Part shown: positions 33,586 through 42,339 of the stretch, piece by piece
Position numbering within the stretch: the first letter of the stretch is position 1
Layout: every line of letters begins with the position of its first letter
Assembly: GCF_002352765.1 (NCBI RefSeq)
Contig: NZ_KZ293963.1
Span: 3,808,559 to 3,872,558, forward strand
Length of the DNA: 64,000 nt
Source of the DNA: Alteribacter populi
GTDB lineage: Bacteria > Bacillota > Bacilli > Bacillales > Salisediminibacteriaceae
Direction of reading: 5' to 3'
Notes under the pieces: generated by a model
Database searches by the model: none
The model's input: only the letters and a program-made list of their open reading frames with translations
What the model was told of the DNA's origin: nothing
Translations under genes and position numbers: made by a program

Positions 33586-33617
33586 AAGCTGACTCCCCGA
33601 TAAGGATGAGTCAGCTT
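33586..33617 (+). terminator. Terminator of the desaturase gene
   Basis: AAGCTGACTC / GAGTCAGCTT stem followed by TTTTTT. Confidence 0.8.
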
Positions 33618-33736
33618 TTTTGCGTTTGCACGGTAGGTGAAAAATCGGGAGGAACTGTAGCTATGAAATAAAGTTTGATCAAAATGGATTCTAGGTCCAC
33701 CTTTGCATTCTCCAAAGAATCATTGCTACATTCAAT

Positions 33737-34264
33737 TTAATCCATTCGATATCGTTTACTTAACATGTACATGGTAATTGAACTTAAGATCAGAGCAATA
33801 CCGATGTTAATTCCAGTAATAAGAAGATTCCACCACAAATAATCAGATATAACAAAGAGGTGAAAATCAAATGCATAACCTGGTGCAAGTACAGGAGTGA
33901 ATGTTAATACTGTGAAAAGTTGAAGCACCAAATAAAAAATCCCAGCCACTAGAATGAAAAAGATTGACCGTTTGATTGGGAAAGACTTTTTCTTTTGATG
34001 TTTAGCTTCTTTACTGTTTCGATGCATCGTGTTAATAATCTGCTCTTCTTTTGTCGTTGCGGCATCCATAAAATGCAAAGCAAAGCTTTCCGGTGTGCCA
34101 AGACTTTTACTAAAGTCTTCATTATTAAATCGAGCTTCGTGAATGTATTCTACCAATTGTTCTTTCGCATCATCTCTGTATGTTGGTTTTACCCCGTTGG
34201 ATTTTAGTATCTCGATAATTTCATTGACATAGCGTTTTTCATTGGGTAATAAATCAGCGTTCAT
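33737..34264 (-). CDS. HAAS-domain membrane protein, partner of PadR
   Basis: A 175-residue protein: N-terminal HAAS-type helical domain (KRYVNEIIEILKSNGVKPTYRDDAKEQLVEYIHEA, about 8-42), then two transmembrane regions (about 97-117 and 140-168). HAAS proteins are typically encoded with PadR regulators and thought to carry an envelope signal to them. ATG 34264 overlaps the end of padR by 11 bp and is served by AAGGAGGAAGAG inside it, so the two are translationally coupled. Confidence 0.75.
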   Translation of the reverse strand: MNADLLPNEKRYVNEIIEILKSNGVKPTYRDDAKEQLVEYIHEARFNNEDFSKSLGTPESFALHFMDAATTKEEQIINTMHRNSKEAKHQKKKSFPIKRSIFFILVAGIFYLVLQLFTVLTFTPVLAPGYAFDFHLFVISDYLWWNLLITGINIGIALILSSITMYMLSKRYRMD

Positions 34265-34607
34265 ACTCTTCCTCCTTAAGGTCACTCGCTTTTTGGCTTA
34301 AAAGAGAGTGAATGTCATGTTGAATGTCATACCACTCTTTCATTTCACTCCTTAAAAAGTTAATGCCTTCCTCATTCAGTTCGTAATATACCCGAGGTCT
34401 TTCATCCTCCGCGAATTCTTTCATTACATTGACAAGATTCTTTTCCTTAATTCGAGTAAGGATCGGATAAATACTGCCGACTCCTTTCAATTTGATATTA
34501 AATTTCTCCAGTTCTTTCATGATCTCATAACCATAACTGCGTTTTTTGTAAAGAATACTCAGTACACAAACTTCTAAGCTTCCTTTAATCGTTGTCATTC
34601 TATCCAT
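34254..34607 (-). CDS. PadR-family transcriptional regulator
   Basis: A 117-residue winged-helix regulator: TTIKGSLEVCVLSILYKKRSYGYEIMKELEKF (about 5-36), then GSIYPILTRIKEKNLV, RPRVYYELNEEGINFLRSEMKEW, the PadR fingerprint. It probably autoregulates and represses the divergent RND pump gene; a perfect palindrome lies between them at 34628-34648. The start may be ATG 34607 or the in-frame ATG 34598; neither has a strong ribosome site. Confidence 0.87.
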   Translation of the reverse strand: MDRMTTIKGSLEVCVLSILYKKRSYGYEIMKELEKFNIKLKGVGSIYPILTRIKEKNLVNVMKEFAEDERPRVYYELNEEGINFLRSEMKEWYDIQHDIHSLLSQKASDLKEEEYER

Positions 34608-34627
34608 AAGTGTATTTTATCACCACC

Positions 34628-34648
34628 ATATATTTTAGTCAAATATAT
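34628..34648. promoter_or_regulatory. Candidate PadR operator between padR and the RND gene
   Basis: ATATATTT-TAGTC-AAATATAT: perfect 8-bp arms, 20 bp upstream of padR and 80 bp upstream of the RND pump gene. AT-rich palindromes of this sort are typical of PadR sites, but the match is inferred. Confidence 0.55.
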
Positions 34649-34727
34649 TTTGTGTTGAATTATATCTCATTAAAATATATACTTCTTGTAAAGTGTTAAC
34701 CTAATAAAAAATGGAAGAAGGGGAACT

Positions 34728-37700
34728 ATGGGGTGGCTTAAAGTGTTATTGGACAGAAAGCAGATTGTTGGTTTTTCATTGTTAGGAATGATTGTTTTAA
34801 GCCTGGTCTTTATCGAATCCATGGATAGTGAGTTTTACCCGGAGGTCAGTGAGTTTGCCATAACGATCTCTGCTGAATCTCCAAATGTCCCAGCTTTAGA
34901 GGTTGAAGAAAATGTTACAAAACCAATTGAAAATGCCATATCAGATGTAGAAGGAGTTGAATCATTCTCATCTTCTTCAGTAGATGGCCTAAGTACCATT
35001 ACAGTAAACGTAATGGATGACAAGGCTTATGAAGGTGTAAGAACTGTTGTAAGTGACGCTCATAACGAAATTACTGATGTTGATGAAATTGATGTTTCTC
35101 GCAGCACATCAGGTTATGAATTTTATATGGATCTATATGGTGGAGACCTAAGTGAGATGTCCACCTTTGCCGATCATATCTTAAAACCTAGATTAGAAAA
35201 TCTAAGTGCTGTCAATGAAGTCCGGGTAGTTGGTCAAAGTGAATTGGGTGTTTTAGTAGAATTAGACACCGAAAAATTAAATGATGCTGATTTAGCATTT
35301 GATGATATTGAAGAAGTGCTGACTCAACAGAATGAGAATATATCTGTTGGAAGAACGAGCAGTGATACATCCGATAAGCCTTTATTAACATGGAATACTC
35401 AGTTAAGTAGCATTGATGATGTGAGAAATATCCTTATACCAACCGAAAATGGAGCTGTACTCCTTGACAATATAGCTGATATTAGCGTTCAAGAAAGTCG
35501 CAATCAGCAAGATATGTGGCGCAATGGGGATAACAATTATGTCATGGTTTCTGTTTCGAGAACAACCGATGCTACTCAGGTAGAAATGACCGAAGCTGTC
35601 CGTGGCGAGTTAGAAGCATTAGATAAAGAAGGACATACTGAAGGATTCGTCCTTGATCAGACGATTGTACATTCTGATTTTGTAGGTGAATCTATTGGAG
35701 GACTTCAGACCAATGTAATGATTGGTGGCATTTTACTTATTATCGTTCTCTTTGTGACTCTTAAAAATGTTGTTGCAGCAGTTATCATGGGCATTTCTAT
35801 TCCTGTTACAGTATTGGTTACTTTTTTCCTAATGTCATTGTTTGATATAAGCATCAACTTAATCAGTATTCTTGGTTTAGGTATTGCTTTAGGTATGATC
35901 GTTGACTCATCGATCGTTATTATGGAGTCGATTTATAAGAAAAAAGAACAAGGGTTATCTGATCGTTCCTCAGCAGTGGAAGGCACAAAAGAAGTACTTA
36001 CTCCTGTATTTGCTTTGTCACTTACAACAATGACGGTCTTTTTGCCGATTGGGCTTATTAGTGGTCAGATTGGAGATTTCGCAAAGGTCGTGGCTATAGT
36101 GATTGTGTTCAGTCAGCTTACAGCCTTGATTGTATGTTTTACTTTGATACCAGTAATGGCGGAAAAGTGGTTAAAGGTGAAGCAGAGAAAAGAAAAATCA
36201 ACAAAACCTAATGCGTTGTATGAAAAACTGAATAATTATGTTGATTGGATGGGTAAAAAGGCGATAAGAAAAATTGGAGTCATTGGATTATTTTTTGCTA
36301 TATTTGTAAGCTCTCTTTTTCTAACATTCGGAATACCGGTTGCTATTTTACCTGATTTTTACAATCGGCAAGCTGAGATTTATATTGGTTTAGAAGATCA
36401 AACGACTTCCGCAGATCGGGAGGGGATTTCTCAAGGAATTTCAGAGTTCCTTAATGAAATTGAAGACATTGAAGGTTACAGTGTTCGTGCTTTAGATCCA
36501 AATCGAATGTACCTTTATGTGGAAATGACACCTGAAGAAGATGCAATCATTGCACAGGGTGACATTAATTCATTAATCAATAATCAGTTAGAGACAATGA
36601 GTGAGGAGTATCCTATAACAGCTTCAGGTTCTGTGACTTATCCGATACAAATTTCAATAACTGGTGAAGAGTTAGATACACTTCGAGGCATATCGGAGGA
36701 TTTGAGTGAGGGTCTCTCAAATATTGAAGGTATTCAAGGGATTTCATCTAGTTTTGAAAACAGTAGGGAAGAACAAAGGATTGTACTTGATCGCAATAGG
36801 TTAGTCTCTGACGGGGTGACGCCGGTTGATATTAAAAAAGAGCTCGAACTTATATCCTCAAAGTTAGAAGTTGGAATCGTTACTACAGAAAATAGCCACT
36901 TACCTCTATTGTTAGCGTATGGAGATGATGTTCAAGGTGCTTCACCTCTTAGTCAAAATACAATCGACACCATAAATGGAGAGAGGCCACTAAGTGATTA
37001 CGTTAACTTGGAAGATGCTCTAACACCACACAAAATCGAACATGAGAATGGTGAGCGCGTAATTCAATTAGTCGGGGACGTTGATGGTAGAGGTTTAGGA
37101 GATGTAGGTATTGAGATCAATGCACTTATTGAAAACTACGATATTGAATCAGGATATAACGTAGAGGTTGGAGGAGAAATTGAACAGCAAGATACCGCAT
37201 CAAAAGAGATGCTACTTGTCATATTATTTGCAATAATACTAGTGTATGCGATTTTGTCTGTACAATTCAATAGCTTAATACAACCTTTAATTATTATGAG
37301 TATTATGCCATTAACTTTGACAGGAGTATTAATTGGTTTATTTACTACTCAAACTGACCTTAATTTGTTATCTGTAATGGGAATGTTAGTGTTGATGGGG
37401 ATTGTCACAAACAATGGAATCTTGCTCATTGATAGTATAAATAAACTTAGATTATCAGGAGAAAAAAGGTTTGATGCGATTAAAAAAGCTTGTAAAGATC
37501 GTATTCGTCCAATCTTTATAAGTCTAATAACGACCGTTTCAGCAGCAATACCATTGGCGATTACTACAGGTCACGCGAGCAAATATCAGCAACCAATGGC
37601 TATTGCACTCATCTTTGGTTTCTTGTTTTCATTTTTTATAACGTTTCTGTTTTTACCAGTTGTGTATCTTCTTTTTGAAGATACCGCATATAAGGTGAAG

Positions 37701-37760
37701 ACGATTTTCAAAAAGAAAAGAATGACGGAGGGTACTCCTAGAACTAAACAGCCATTTTAA
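34728..37760 (+). CDS. RND-superfamily efflux permease (AcrB/SwrC type)
   Basis: A 1010-residue proton-driven efflux pump with 12 predicted helices in two halves: helix 1 near 15-27, a long extracytoplasmic loop, helices 2-6 (about 325-485), helix 7 (about 515-540), a second loop, helices 8-12 (about 825-990). The proton-relay helix 4 reads GMIVDSSIVIMESI. SwrC of B. subtilis (surfactin tolerance) has the same layout. Divergent from padR/HAAS, which probably control it. No periplasmic adaptor gene is next to it. Confidence 0.87.
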   Translation: MGWLKVLLDRKQIVGFSLLGMIVLSLVFIESMDSEFYPEVSEFAITISAESPNVPALEVEENVTKPIENAISDVEGVESFSSSSVDGLSTITVNVMDDKAYEGVRTVVSDAHNEITDVDEIDVSRSTSGYEFYMDLYGGDLSEMSTFADHILKPRLENLSAVNEVRVVGQSELGVLVELDTEKLNDADLAFDDIEEVLTQQNENISVGRTSSDTSDKPLLTWNTQLSSIDDVRNILIPTENGAVLLDNIADISVQESRNQQDMWRNGDNNYVMVSVSRTTDATQVEMTEAVRGELEALDKEGHTEGFVLDQTIVHSDFVGESIGGLQTNVMIGGILLIIVLFVTLKNVVAAVIMGISIPVTVLVTFFLMSLFDISINLISILGLGIALGMIVDSSIVIMESIYKKKEQGLSDRSSAVEGTKEVLTPVFALSLTTMTVFLPIGLISGQIGDFAKVVAIVIVFSQLTALIVCFTLIPVMAEKWLKVKQRKEKSTKPNALYEKLNNYVDWMGKKAIRKIGVIGLFFAIFVSSLFLTFGIPVAILPDFYNRQAEIYIGLEDQTTSADREGISQGISEFLNEIEDIEGYSVRALDPNRMYLYVEMTPEEDAIIAQGDINSLINNQLETMSEEYPITASGSVTYPIQISITGEELDTLRGISEDLSEGLSNIEGIQGISSSFENSREEQRIVLDRNRLVSDGVTPVDIKKELELISSKLEVGIVTTENSHLPLLLAYGDDVQGASPLSQNTIDTINGERPLSDYVNLEDALTPHKIEHENGERVIQLVGDVDGRGLGDVGIEINALIENYDIESGYNVEVGGEIEQQDTASKEMLLVILFAIILVYAILSVQFNSLIQPLIIMSIMPLTLTGVLIGLFTTQTDLNLLSVMGMLVLMGIVTNNGILLIDSINKLRLSGEKRFDAIKKACKDRIRPIFISLITTVSAAIPLAITTGHASKYQQPMAIALIFGFLFSFFITFLFLPVVYLLFEDTAYKVKTIFKKKRMTEGTPRTKQPF

Positions 37761-37763
37761 AGC

Positions 37764-37791
37764 ATGGAGTTGATCAATTGATCAACTCCAT
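37764..37791 (+). terminator. Terminator of the RND gene
   Basis: A perfect palindrome with 14-base arms, ATGGAGTTGATCAA and complement, followed by seven T. Confidence 0.82.
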
Positions 37792-38112
37792 TTTTTTACA
37801 TGTTCTCTCAAATCATTCGGATATTGGATGATCTTTTTTTTTTTCGTTTATAAGGTTTATGCTTCTAAATGTATAGATTAAGAAAAAGGGTCAAATTATG
37901 TAAAATTATATGATTTCTTTTGAACAAGTAACCTCTTCATAAGCTAAACTGTCGTTCAAGAAGACCTCTGTTATTCAACTATGGCTTGTTTGTTGAAGAG
38001 CCAAGATATTAAAGGTCTTATTTGCAAAATAAACATCTATTTTCCGAAATAAAGAACATGAACCGTTATAAAAACTTGCTGATTAATATTCCATCCCTGT
38101 GTCGAATCCACT

Positions 38113-38164
38113 AAAGTCGGGAGGAAGAGCCCAAAAGTCGGGAGAAACCGTCCAAAGTAAAAAA
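38113..38164. repeat. Degenerate tandem repeat, period about 21 bp (AAAGTCGGGAG family)
   Basis: AAAGTCGGGAGGAAGAGCCC, AAAAGTCGGGAGAAACCGTCC and a third, partial AAAGT unit. The rest of the 450-bp gap (37800-38110) shows no gene. Confidence 0.55.
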
Positions 38165-38187
38165 GCTCTCCTGCAATACAGGAGAGC
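38165..38187 (-). terminator. Terminator of the TraB/GumN-type gene
   Basis: GCTCTCCTG / CAGGAGAGC with a 5-nt loop and, on the minus strand, a following TTTTTT. Confidence 0.8.
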
Positions 38188-38213
38188 CGCGCCGATATCT
38201 ATAAACTATTTTG

Positions 38214-39500
38214 TTAATCATCCGTCGACTGTGCGCCTTGTTCTATTTCATAGCCTCTTGCCTCTAATAAATCAATGATGCTGTTTTCACCAACCAAGTG
38301 AAGCGCACCGACTACAACAAAATAAGTGTCTTCCTCATCGGAGTGTAAAAATTCTTCAACTTTTTCTGTCATTGCTTCATCACGTTCGTCTGTTAAAGCT
38401 TGATAGTAAGCAAAGTAATCTTCGGGTAGATCTTCTTCTGCTTCTCCTTCGCGAAGTTCGACCAAACCTTCAATATCCCCCATGCGCCACATCGTCATAA
38501 GATCGATCAGTTCATCGCCCATGTCGTTATATTCTTCTAAGGTTCGACTTAGCTGCATGGCTTGCGTTTCCAATGTTAAATGATTCTGGAGGGAAAGCTG
38601 ACTTTCAATGGTTTCTAATCCGATGATGTCTTTTCCATCTTCCTCTGCGCGTTCGATAAAATGCATGTCAATTCCGAGTTCGGGCATGTAGCCTGCTGTC
38701 ATAGCAGAGACAGATGTCAGTGTTTCCTGTACAAACCATGGTTGCATTTGTGTGAGGACTTCTTCGTTTAAACCAAAAGGGCGTAGTAAGAATACTAAGC
38801 GATTGAACTCTTCTTCGGAAATATAATCTTGAAGACTATGGTGGTCACTTAGCATTCCTGCTTCCATCGTCATTTCCATGACGTCATTTTCTTGGATTGA
38901 AGTAAAATCAATTTCAAATGCTGTTTTAGAAGAATCTTCATAGGCAGCTTCTATGTCTTCGTGTAATGGATATAGCTCTTCTGAACCAATATGAATTGAC
39001 CCGAGTAGATAAACGGTATTGTCACCCTGTGAGACTTCGTAAAAAACCCCTTTAGATGGTTCTGTATCCAGTGTGAACCGCTCTTCATCAATAAAAATGA
39101 ATACATCATCTTCAGTGAGCCTGCGAATAACATTGTAAGCATCAGAGCCTACAGATATGTCAAGAGGGTTGTTTTCCAAGTCGACATTCTCTATATTTGG
39201 TAATTCCAGTAAAGGTGATATATCTTCAATTTCATTCCCGAAAATTAAAAGTTCCTCGAGGGATGGGAGGAATTCGATTCCTTCGAGGCTTGTGATTTCT
39301 CGCTCGAACGCATGTAATGAAACAATTTGTCCGAGACTTTCTTCTGATAATTTTCCTTCGGGTTGTGCGAGTGTTTCGCGGACTGCCAGTTCGAGGTTTT
39401 CGTCTGCAAATAGTGACTCTTCAGTTTCAGTAGGAGTCGTGCAACCTACGGCTAGTATAAATAAAGCAAGAAAAAGCTTCGTATATAAAAATGATTTCAT
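38214..39500 (-). CDS. Lipoprotein with LRR-like segment and TraB/GumN domain
   Basis: A 428-residue exported lipoprotein (MKSFLYTKLFLALFILAVGC, lipobox Cys20). Residues about 35-115 are leucine-rich-repeat-like (ITSLEGIEFLPSLEELLIFGN, ISPLLELPNIENVDLENN). Residues about 150-420 match the TraB/GumN (TIKI-like) domain: VYLLGSIHIG near 167, ELGIDMHF, and the C-terminal FVVVGALHLVGENSIIDLL. TIKI-type members are metal-dependent proteases, so an extracellular hydrolase guided by the LRR part is plausible. The fusion is unusual to me. Confidence 0.75.
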   Translation of the reverse strand: MKSFLYTKLFLALFILAVGCTTPTETEESLFADENLELAVRETLAQPEGKLSEESLGQIVSLHAFEREITSLEGIEFLPSLEELLIFGNEIEDISPLLELPNIENVDLENNPLDISVGSDAYNVIRRLTEDDVFIFIDEERFTLDTEPSKGVFYEVSQGDNTVYLLGSIHIGSEELYPLHEDIEAAYEDSSKTAFEIDFTSIQENDVMEMTMEAGMLSDHHSLQDYISEEEFNRLVFLLRPFGLNEEVLTQMQPWFVQETLTSVSAMTAGYMPELGIDMHFIERAEEDGKDIIGLETIESQLSLQNHLTLETQAMQLSRTLEEYNDMGDELIDLMTMWRMGDIEGLVELREGEAEEDLPEDYFAYYQALTDERDEAMTEKVEEFLHSDEEDTYFVVVGALHLVGENSIIDLLEARGYEIEQGAQSTDD

Positions 39501-39788
39501 AGAATTCCCCCAAGAATAATAATGAGATGTTATGTAAAACTGTGGAACATTTTCGTTTATTTGTGGTTAACTATCATCTTACTAAAAAATGTAAGAGTTG
39601 AGAATAGGCCGAATTAAATGTTTTGAAATTCGTCTTAAAGTTCAATAAGAATAGCTGTCGTACTAAAGGGACTTCTACTAAATATAGCCAGTCGTAGTGA
39701 TTTTACGATGTAACGATAGGGTATCTGTTTAAAACGATTGACTTGACCGATTTTTGAACTTTCTTCTCACCATCCAAGTAAAAGAAAT
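39501..39788. other. Intergenic gap, nothing supported
   Basis: Between the divergent TraB/GumN-type gene and yfmR I see no gene, repeat or clear hairpin before the yfmR promoter. Confidence 0.5.
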
Positions 39789-39817
39789 TTTAACAACGGT
39801 GCTATATAAGATACAAT
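39789..39817 (+). promoter_or_regulatory. Promoter of yfmR
   Basis: TTTAAC (39789-39794), 17 nt, TACAAT (39812-39817). Confidence 0.5.
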
Positions 39818-39850
39818 AAAGACTTAAAGGTATTTAAAAAGCTTGAATGA

Positions 39851-39874
39851 CTGGTTTTTGCTTAGAAAAACCAG
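39851..39874 (+). promoter_or_regulatory. Leader hairpin in front of yfmR
   Basis: CTGGTTTTT (39851-39859) and AAAAACCAG (39866-39874) form a perfect 9-bp stem with a 6-nt loop ending two bases before the ribosome site AAGGAAGGG. Confidence 0.55.
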
Positions 39875-39892
39875 CAAAGGAAGGGTACGCTT

Positions 39893-41809
39893 ATGACGAT
39901 TTTATCAGTGGAAAATTTAACAAAGACATACGGAGAAAAAGTTCTCTTTGACCATATCCACTTTTCGATATCCCATGGTCAGCGAATTGGGCTGATTGGT
40001 GTGAATGGAACTGGGAAATCAACCCTGTTGAAAGTCTTGGCAGGAGTAGAAGGATCTGAAGAGGGAAAAATTACACATGCCAACGATTTTCATATCGAAT
40101 ATTTGCCACAGGAGCCTGACTTATCTCCAGAATTAACCGTACTCGAACAAATTTATTATGGTGAATCAAAGATAATGCAAGTGATGAGGCAATATGAGAA
40201 AGCAGCTCAGCAATTGGAGAATGACCCTTCCAGTGAACAGCTGCAAACGCGACTTTTAACACACCAGCAAAAAATGGACGAGCATGAAGCGTGGGAAGCT
40301 AGTACTGTGGCGAAAACAGTGCTTACAAAGTTAGGCATTCACGACTTCACAAAACAAGTGAAACATTTATCCGGAGGGCAAAAGAAACGTGTAGCTATTG
40401 CAAAAGCATTAATTCAGCCTGCGGATATCCTTATTCTTGATGAGCCTACAAACCACCTTGATAACGAAACGATCGAATGGTTAGAAGCTTTTCTTTCACA
40501 ATATAAAGGTTCGATTATCATTGTTACTCATGACCGTTATTTTTTAAACAGAGTAACGAATCAAATGTTTGAGCTTGACCACGGTAAGTTGTACTCGTAC
40601 GAAGGGAATTATGAAACATATCTGGCCAAGCGTGCGGAGCGTGAGCAGCAGGAAGAGCAGCAGGAGGCGAAACGGCAAAATATTTTAAGAAGAGAATTAG
40701 CGTGGCTTCAAAGAGGAGCGAAAGCGCGAACGACAAAACAAAAAGCACGAATTCAGCGAGCGGAAGCATTACAAGAACAATCTTTTGAGCGTGAAAAGAA
40801 GGATCTTGATTTTGCTATAGGTTCTAATCGACTTGGTAAAAAAGTGATTGAATTAAATGGTGTTTCTAAAAAATTAGGAGGCGCCTCATTATTTCACGAT
40901 CTTGATTACTTGGTTGTTCCTGGGGAGAGACTTGGTATTATCGGGCCAAATGGAACAGGAAAATCAACGCTTCTTAACGTTTTAGCAGGGCGTATCGAAC
41001 CGGACAATGGAACAATTGATATGGGAGAGACGGTGAAAATAGGCTATTATACACAAGATCATCAAGAAATGGATGAAGATTTAAGAGTTATTGAATATAT
41101 TAAAGAAGTTGCAGAAGTAGTCCAAACGGTGGGTGGAGATGTGATTACCGCAGAACAAATGCTTGAGCGGTTTATGTTTTCGCGCGCGGTACAATGGAAT
41201 GTGATCCACCGCCTTTCTGGAGGAGAGAGAAGAAGGCTGTATTTACTGCGCGTCCTCATGTCAGAGCCTAATGTCTTGTTTCTCGATGAGCCAACAAACG
41301 ATTTGGACACACAGACGCTTAGTATTTTAGAAGAATATCTTGATCAATTTCCTGGAGTCGTCATTACCGTGTCCCACGATCGCTACTTTCTTGATCGTGT
41401 CGTCGATCGGCTCCTTGTTTTCCGTGGAGATGGGCAAGTGGAGAGATTTCAAGGTCATTACTCTGATTATATGGAGAAAGAAATCAACCAGGGGCCCGAG
41501 GCAGTGTCCGGGAAAAAATCTGAGGAATCCCAAGCGTTCAGAGCTTCTAGTGGTAATCGAACAAAAACAAAGAAGTTATCGTACCGTGAACAACAGGAAT
41601 GGGACACGATTGAAGAACGCATCGCTTCACTTGAAGAGAGAAGTGAGCAAATTGAGCAAGAAATCATCGATGCGGGTAGTGATTCAATGAAAGTTCAAGA
41701 GTTGTTTAGCAAGCAACAAAAAGTAGCTGAAGAACTTGAACAAGCCATGGATCGCTGGACAGAGCTCTCCCTCTTGGTTGAAGAAATAGAAGCAGAAAAG
41801 AAGAAGTAA
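39893..41809 (+). CDS. yfmR: ABC-F family ATPase YfmR (Uup type)
   Basis: A 638-residue ABC-F protein of the Uup/YfmR group. First ABC domain: GVNGTGKST (36-44), LSGGQKKRVAIAKAL, LILDEPTNHLDNETIEW. Second: GPNGTGKST, LSGGERRRLYLL, LFLDEPTNDLDTQT. A basic linker (REQQEEQQEAKRQNILRRE) joins them and a C-terminal coiled coil (about 560-636) is diagnostic of Uup-type proteins. YfmR helps translation through difficult, e.g. proline-rich, sequences. It is the second of three ABC-F genes in the window. Confidence 0.9.
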   Translation: MTILSVENLTKTYGEKVLFDHIHFSISHGQRIGLIGVNGTGKSTLLKVLAGVEGSEEGKITHANDFHIEYLPQEPDLSPELTVLEQIYYGESKIMQVMRQYEKAAQQLENDPSSEQLQTRLLTHQQKMDEHEAWEASTVAKTVLTKLGIHDFTKQVKHLSGGQKKRVAIAKALIQPADILILDEPTNHLDNETIEWLEAFLSQYKGSIIIVTHDRYFLNRVTNQMFELDHGKLYSYEGNYETYLAKRAEREQQEEQQEAKRQNILRRELAWLQRGAKARTTKQKARIQRAEALQEQSFEREKKDLDFAIGSNRLGKKVIELNGVSKKLGGASLFHDLDYLVVPGERLGIIGPNGTGKSTLLNVLAGRIEPDNGTIDMGETVKIGYYTQDHQEMDEDLRVIEYIKEVAEVVQTVGGDVITAEQMLERFMFSRAVQWNVIHRLSGGERRRLYLLRVLMSEPNVLFLDEPTNDLDTQTLSILEEYLDQFPGVVITVSHDRYFLDRVVDRLLVFRGDGQVERFQGHYSDYMEKEINQGPEAVSGKKSEESQAFRASSGNRTKTKKLSYREQQEWDTIEERIASLEERSEQIEQEIIDAGSDSMKVQELFSKQQKVAEELEQAMDRWTELSLLVEEIEAEKKK

Positions 41810-41823
41810 GAGAGCTTTTGCTG

Positions 41824-41876
41824 TAGCTTTTAAAGCCCGTTATGATGTTTTCATAGCGGGCAGGCAGCTAAAGCTA
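41824..41876. repeat. Compound hairpin after yfmR
   Basis: Outer arms TAGCTTT / AAAGCTA and inner arms GCCCG-TTATGA / TCATA-GCGGGC. No T tract follows, so it is not a typical terminator; it may belong to the dispersed-repeat families. Confidence 0.45.
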
Positions 41877-41892
41877 AAGAAGCCATTCGTAT

Positions 41893-42023
41893 TTATTCAA
41901 GTAGTCTTGCTAAAGGCTCTATGTGGTCTTCCGGGAGGAGATGCGTTTTATCACTTTGGAAACGACCCTCATAATAAAACTGTATAGCACTAGACGAAAA
42001 ATTCTCCGTAATATAAAACCCAT
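41893..42023 (-). pseudogene. Possible small gene disrupted by a frameshift
   Basis: An ATG at 42023 follows a good ribosome site (GGAGAGGTGA) but its frame turns unlikely within a few codons. One frame over, a protein-like sequence (ITENFSSSAIQFYYEGRFQS, then HLLPEDHIEPLARLLE) runs to a TAA at 41893. A one-base change early in the gene would connect them. No family recognised; low confidence. Confidence 0.28.
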
Positions 42024-42194
42024 TTTTTTCTCACCTCTCCGATGAATGTGCAACATTTCTTTTATTATGGTTAATCACCCTTTATGATATCCAACCAATA
42101 ACCATACAAAAGGAAAAAAAGCTGATAAAATGGAAATCATGTAGAAATAAGGGCTGAAGCGTTTTTCTCAATAGTTCAGAACGTATAAAAATCT

Positions 42195-42330
42195 ACGTTT
42201 CGGTGTCTAGCTCCAGGCGTCATCGGCTCGTGTCAAATAACCTGCCCGATTAAAAGTAAAAAGCACTTAATATCGGATAGAACATTTGCATGTTGTCGGA
42301 TAAGGGCGCCTTGCGCTTTTCTTATTAGGG
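42195..42330. repeat. Dispersed repeat (GTGTCTAGCTCCAG type)
   Basis: Begins GGTGTCTAGCTCCAGGCG and ends GGGCGCCTTGCGCTTTTCTT, with complementary end blocks (CAGGCG/CGCCTTG). I recall this as a very common Bacillaceae intergenic element. Non-coding, directly before the SNF2 gene. Confidence 0.65.
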
Positions 42331-42339
42331 GGTTGTGTA

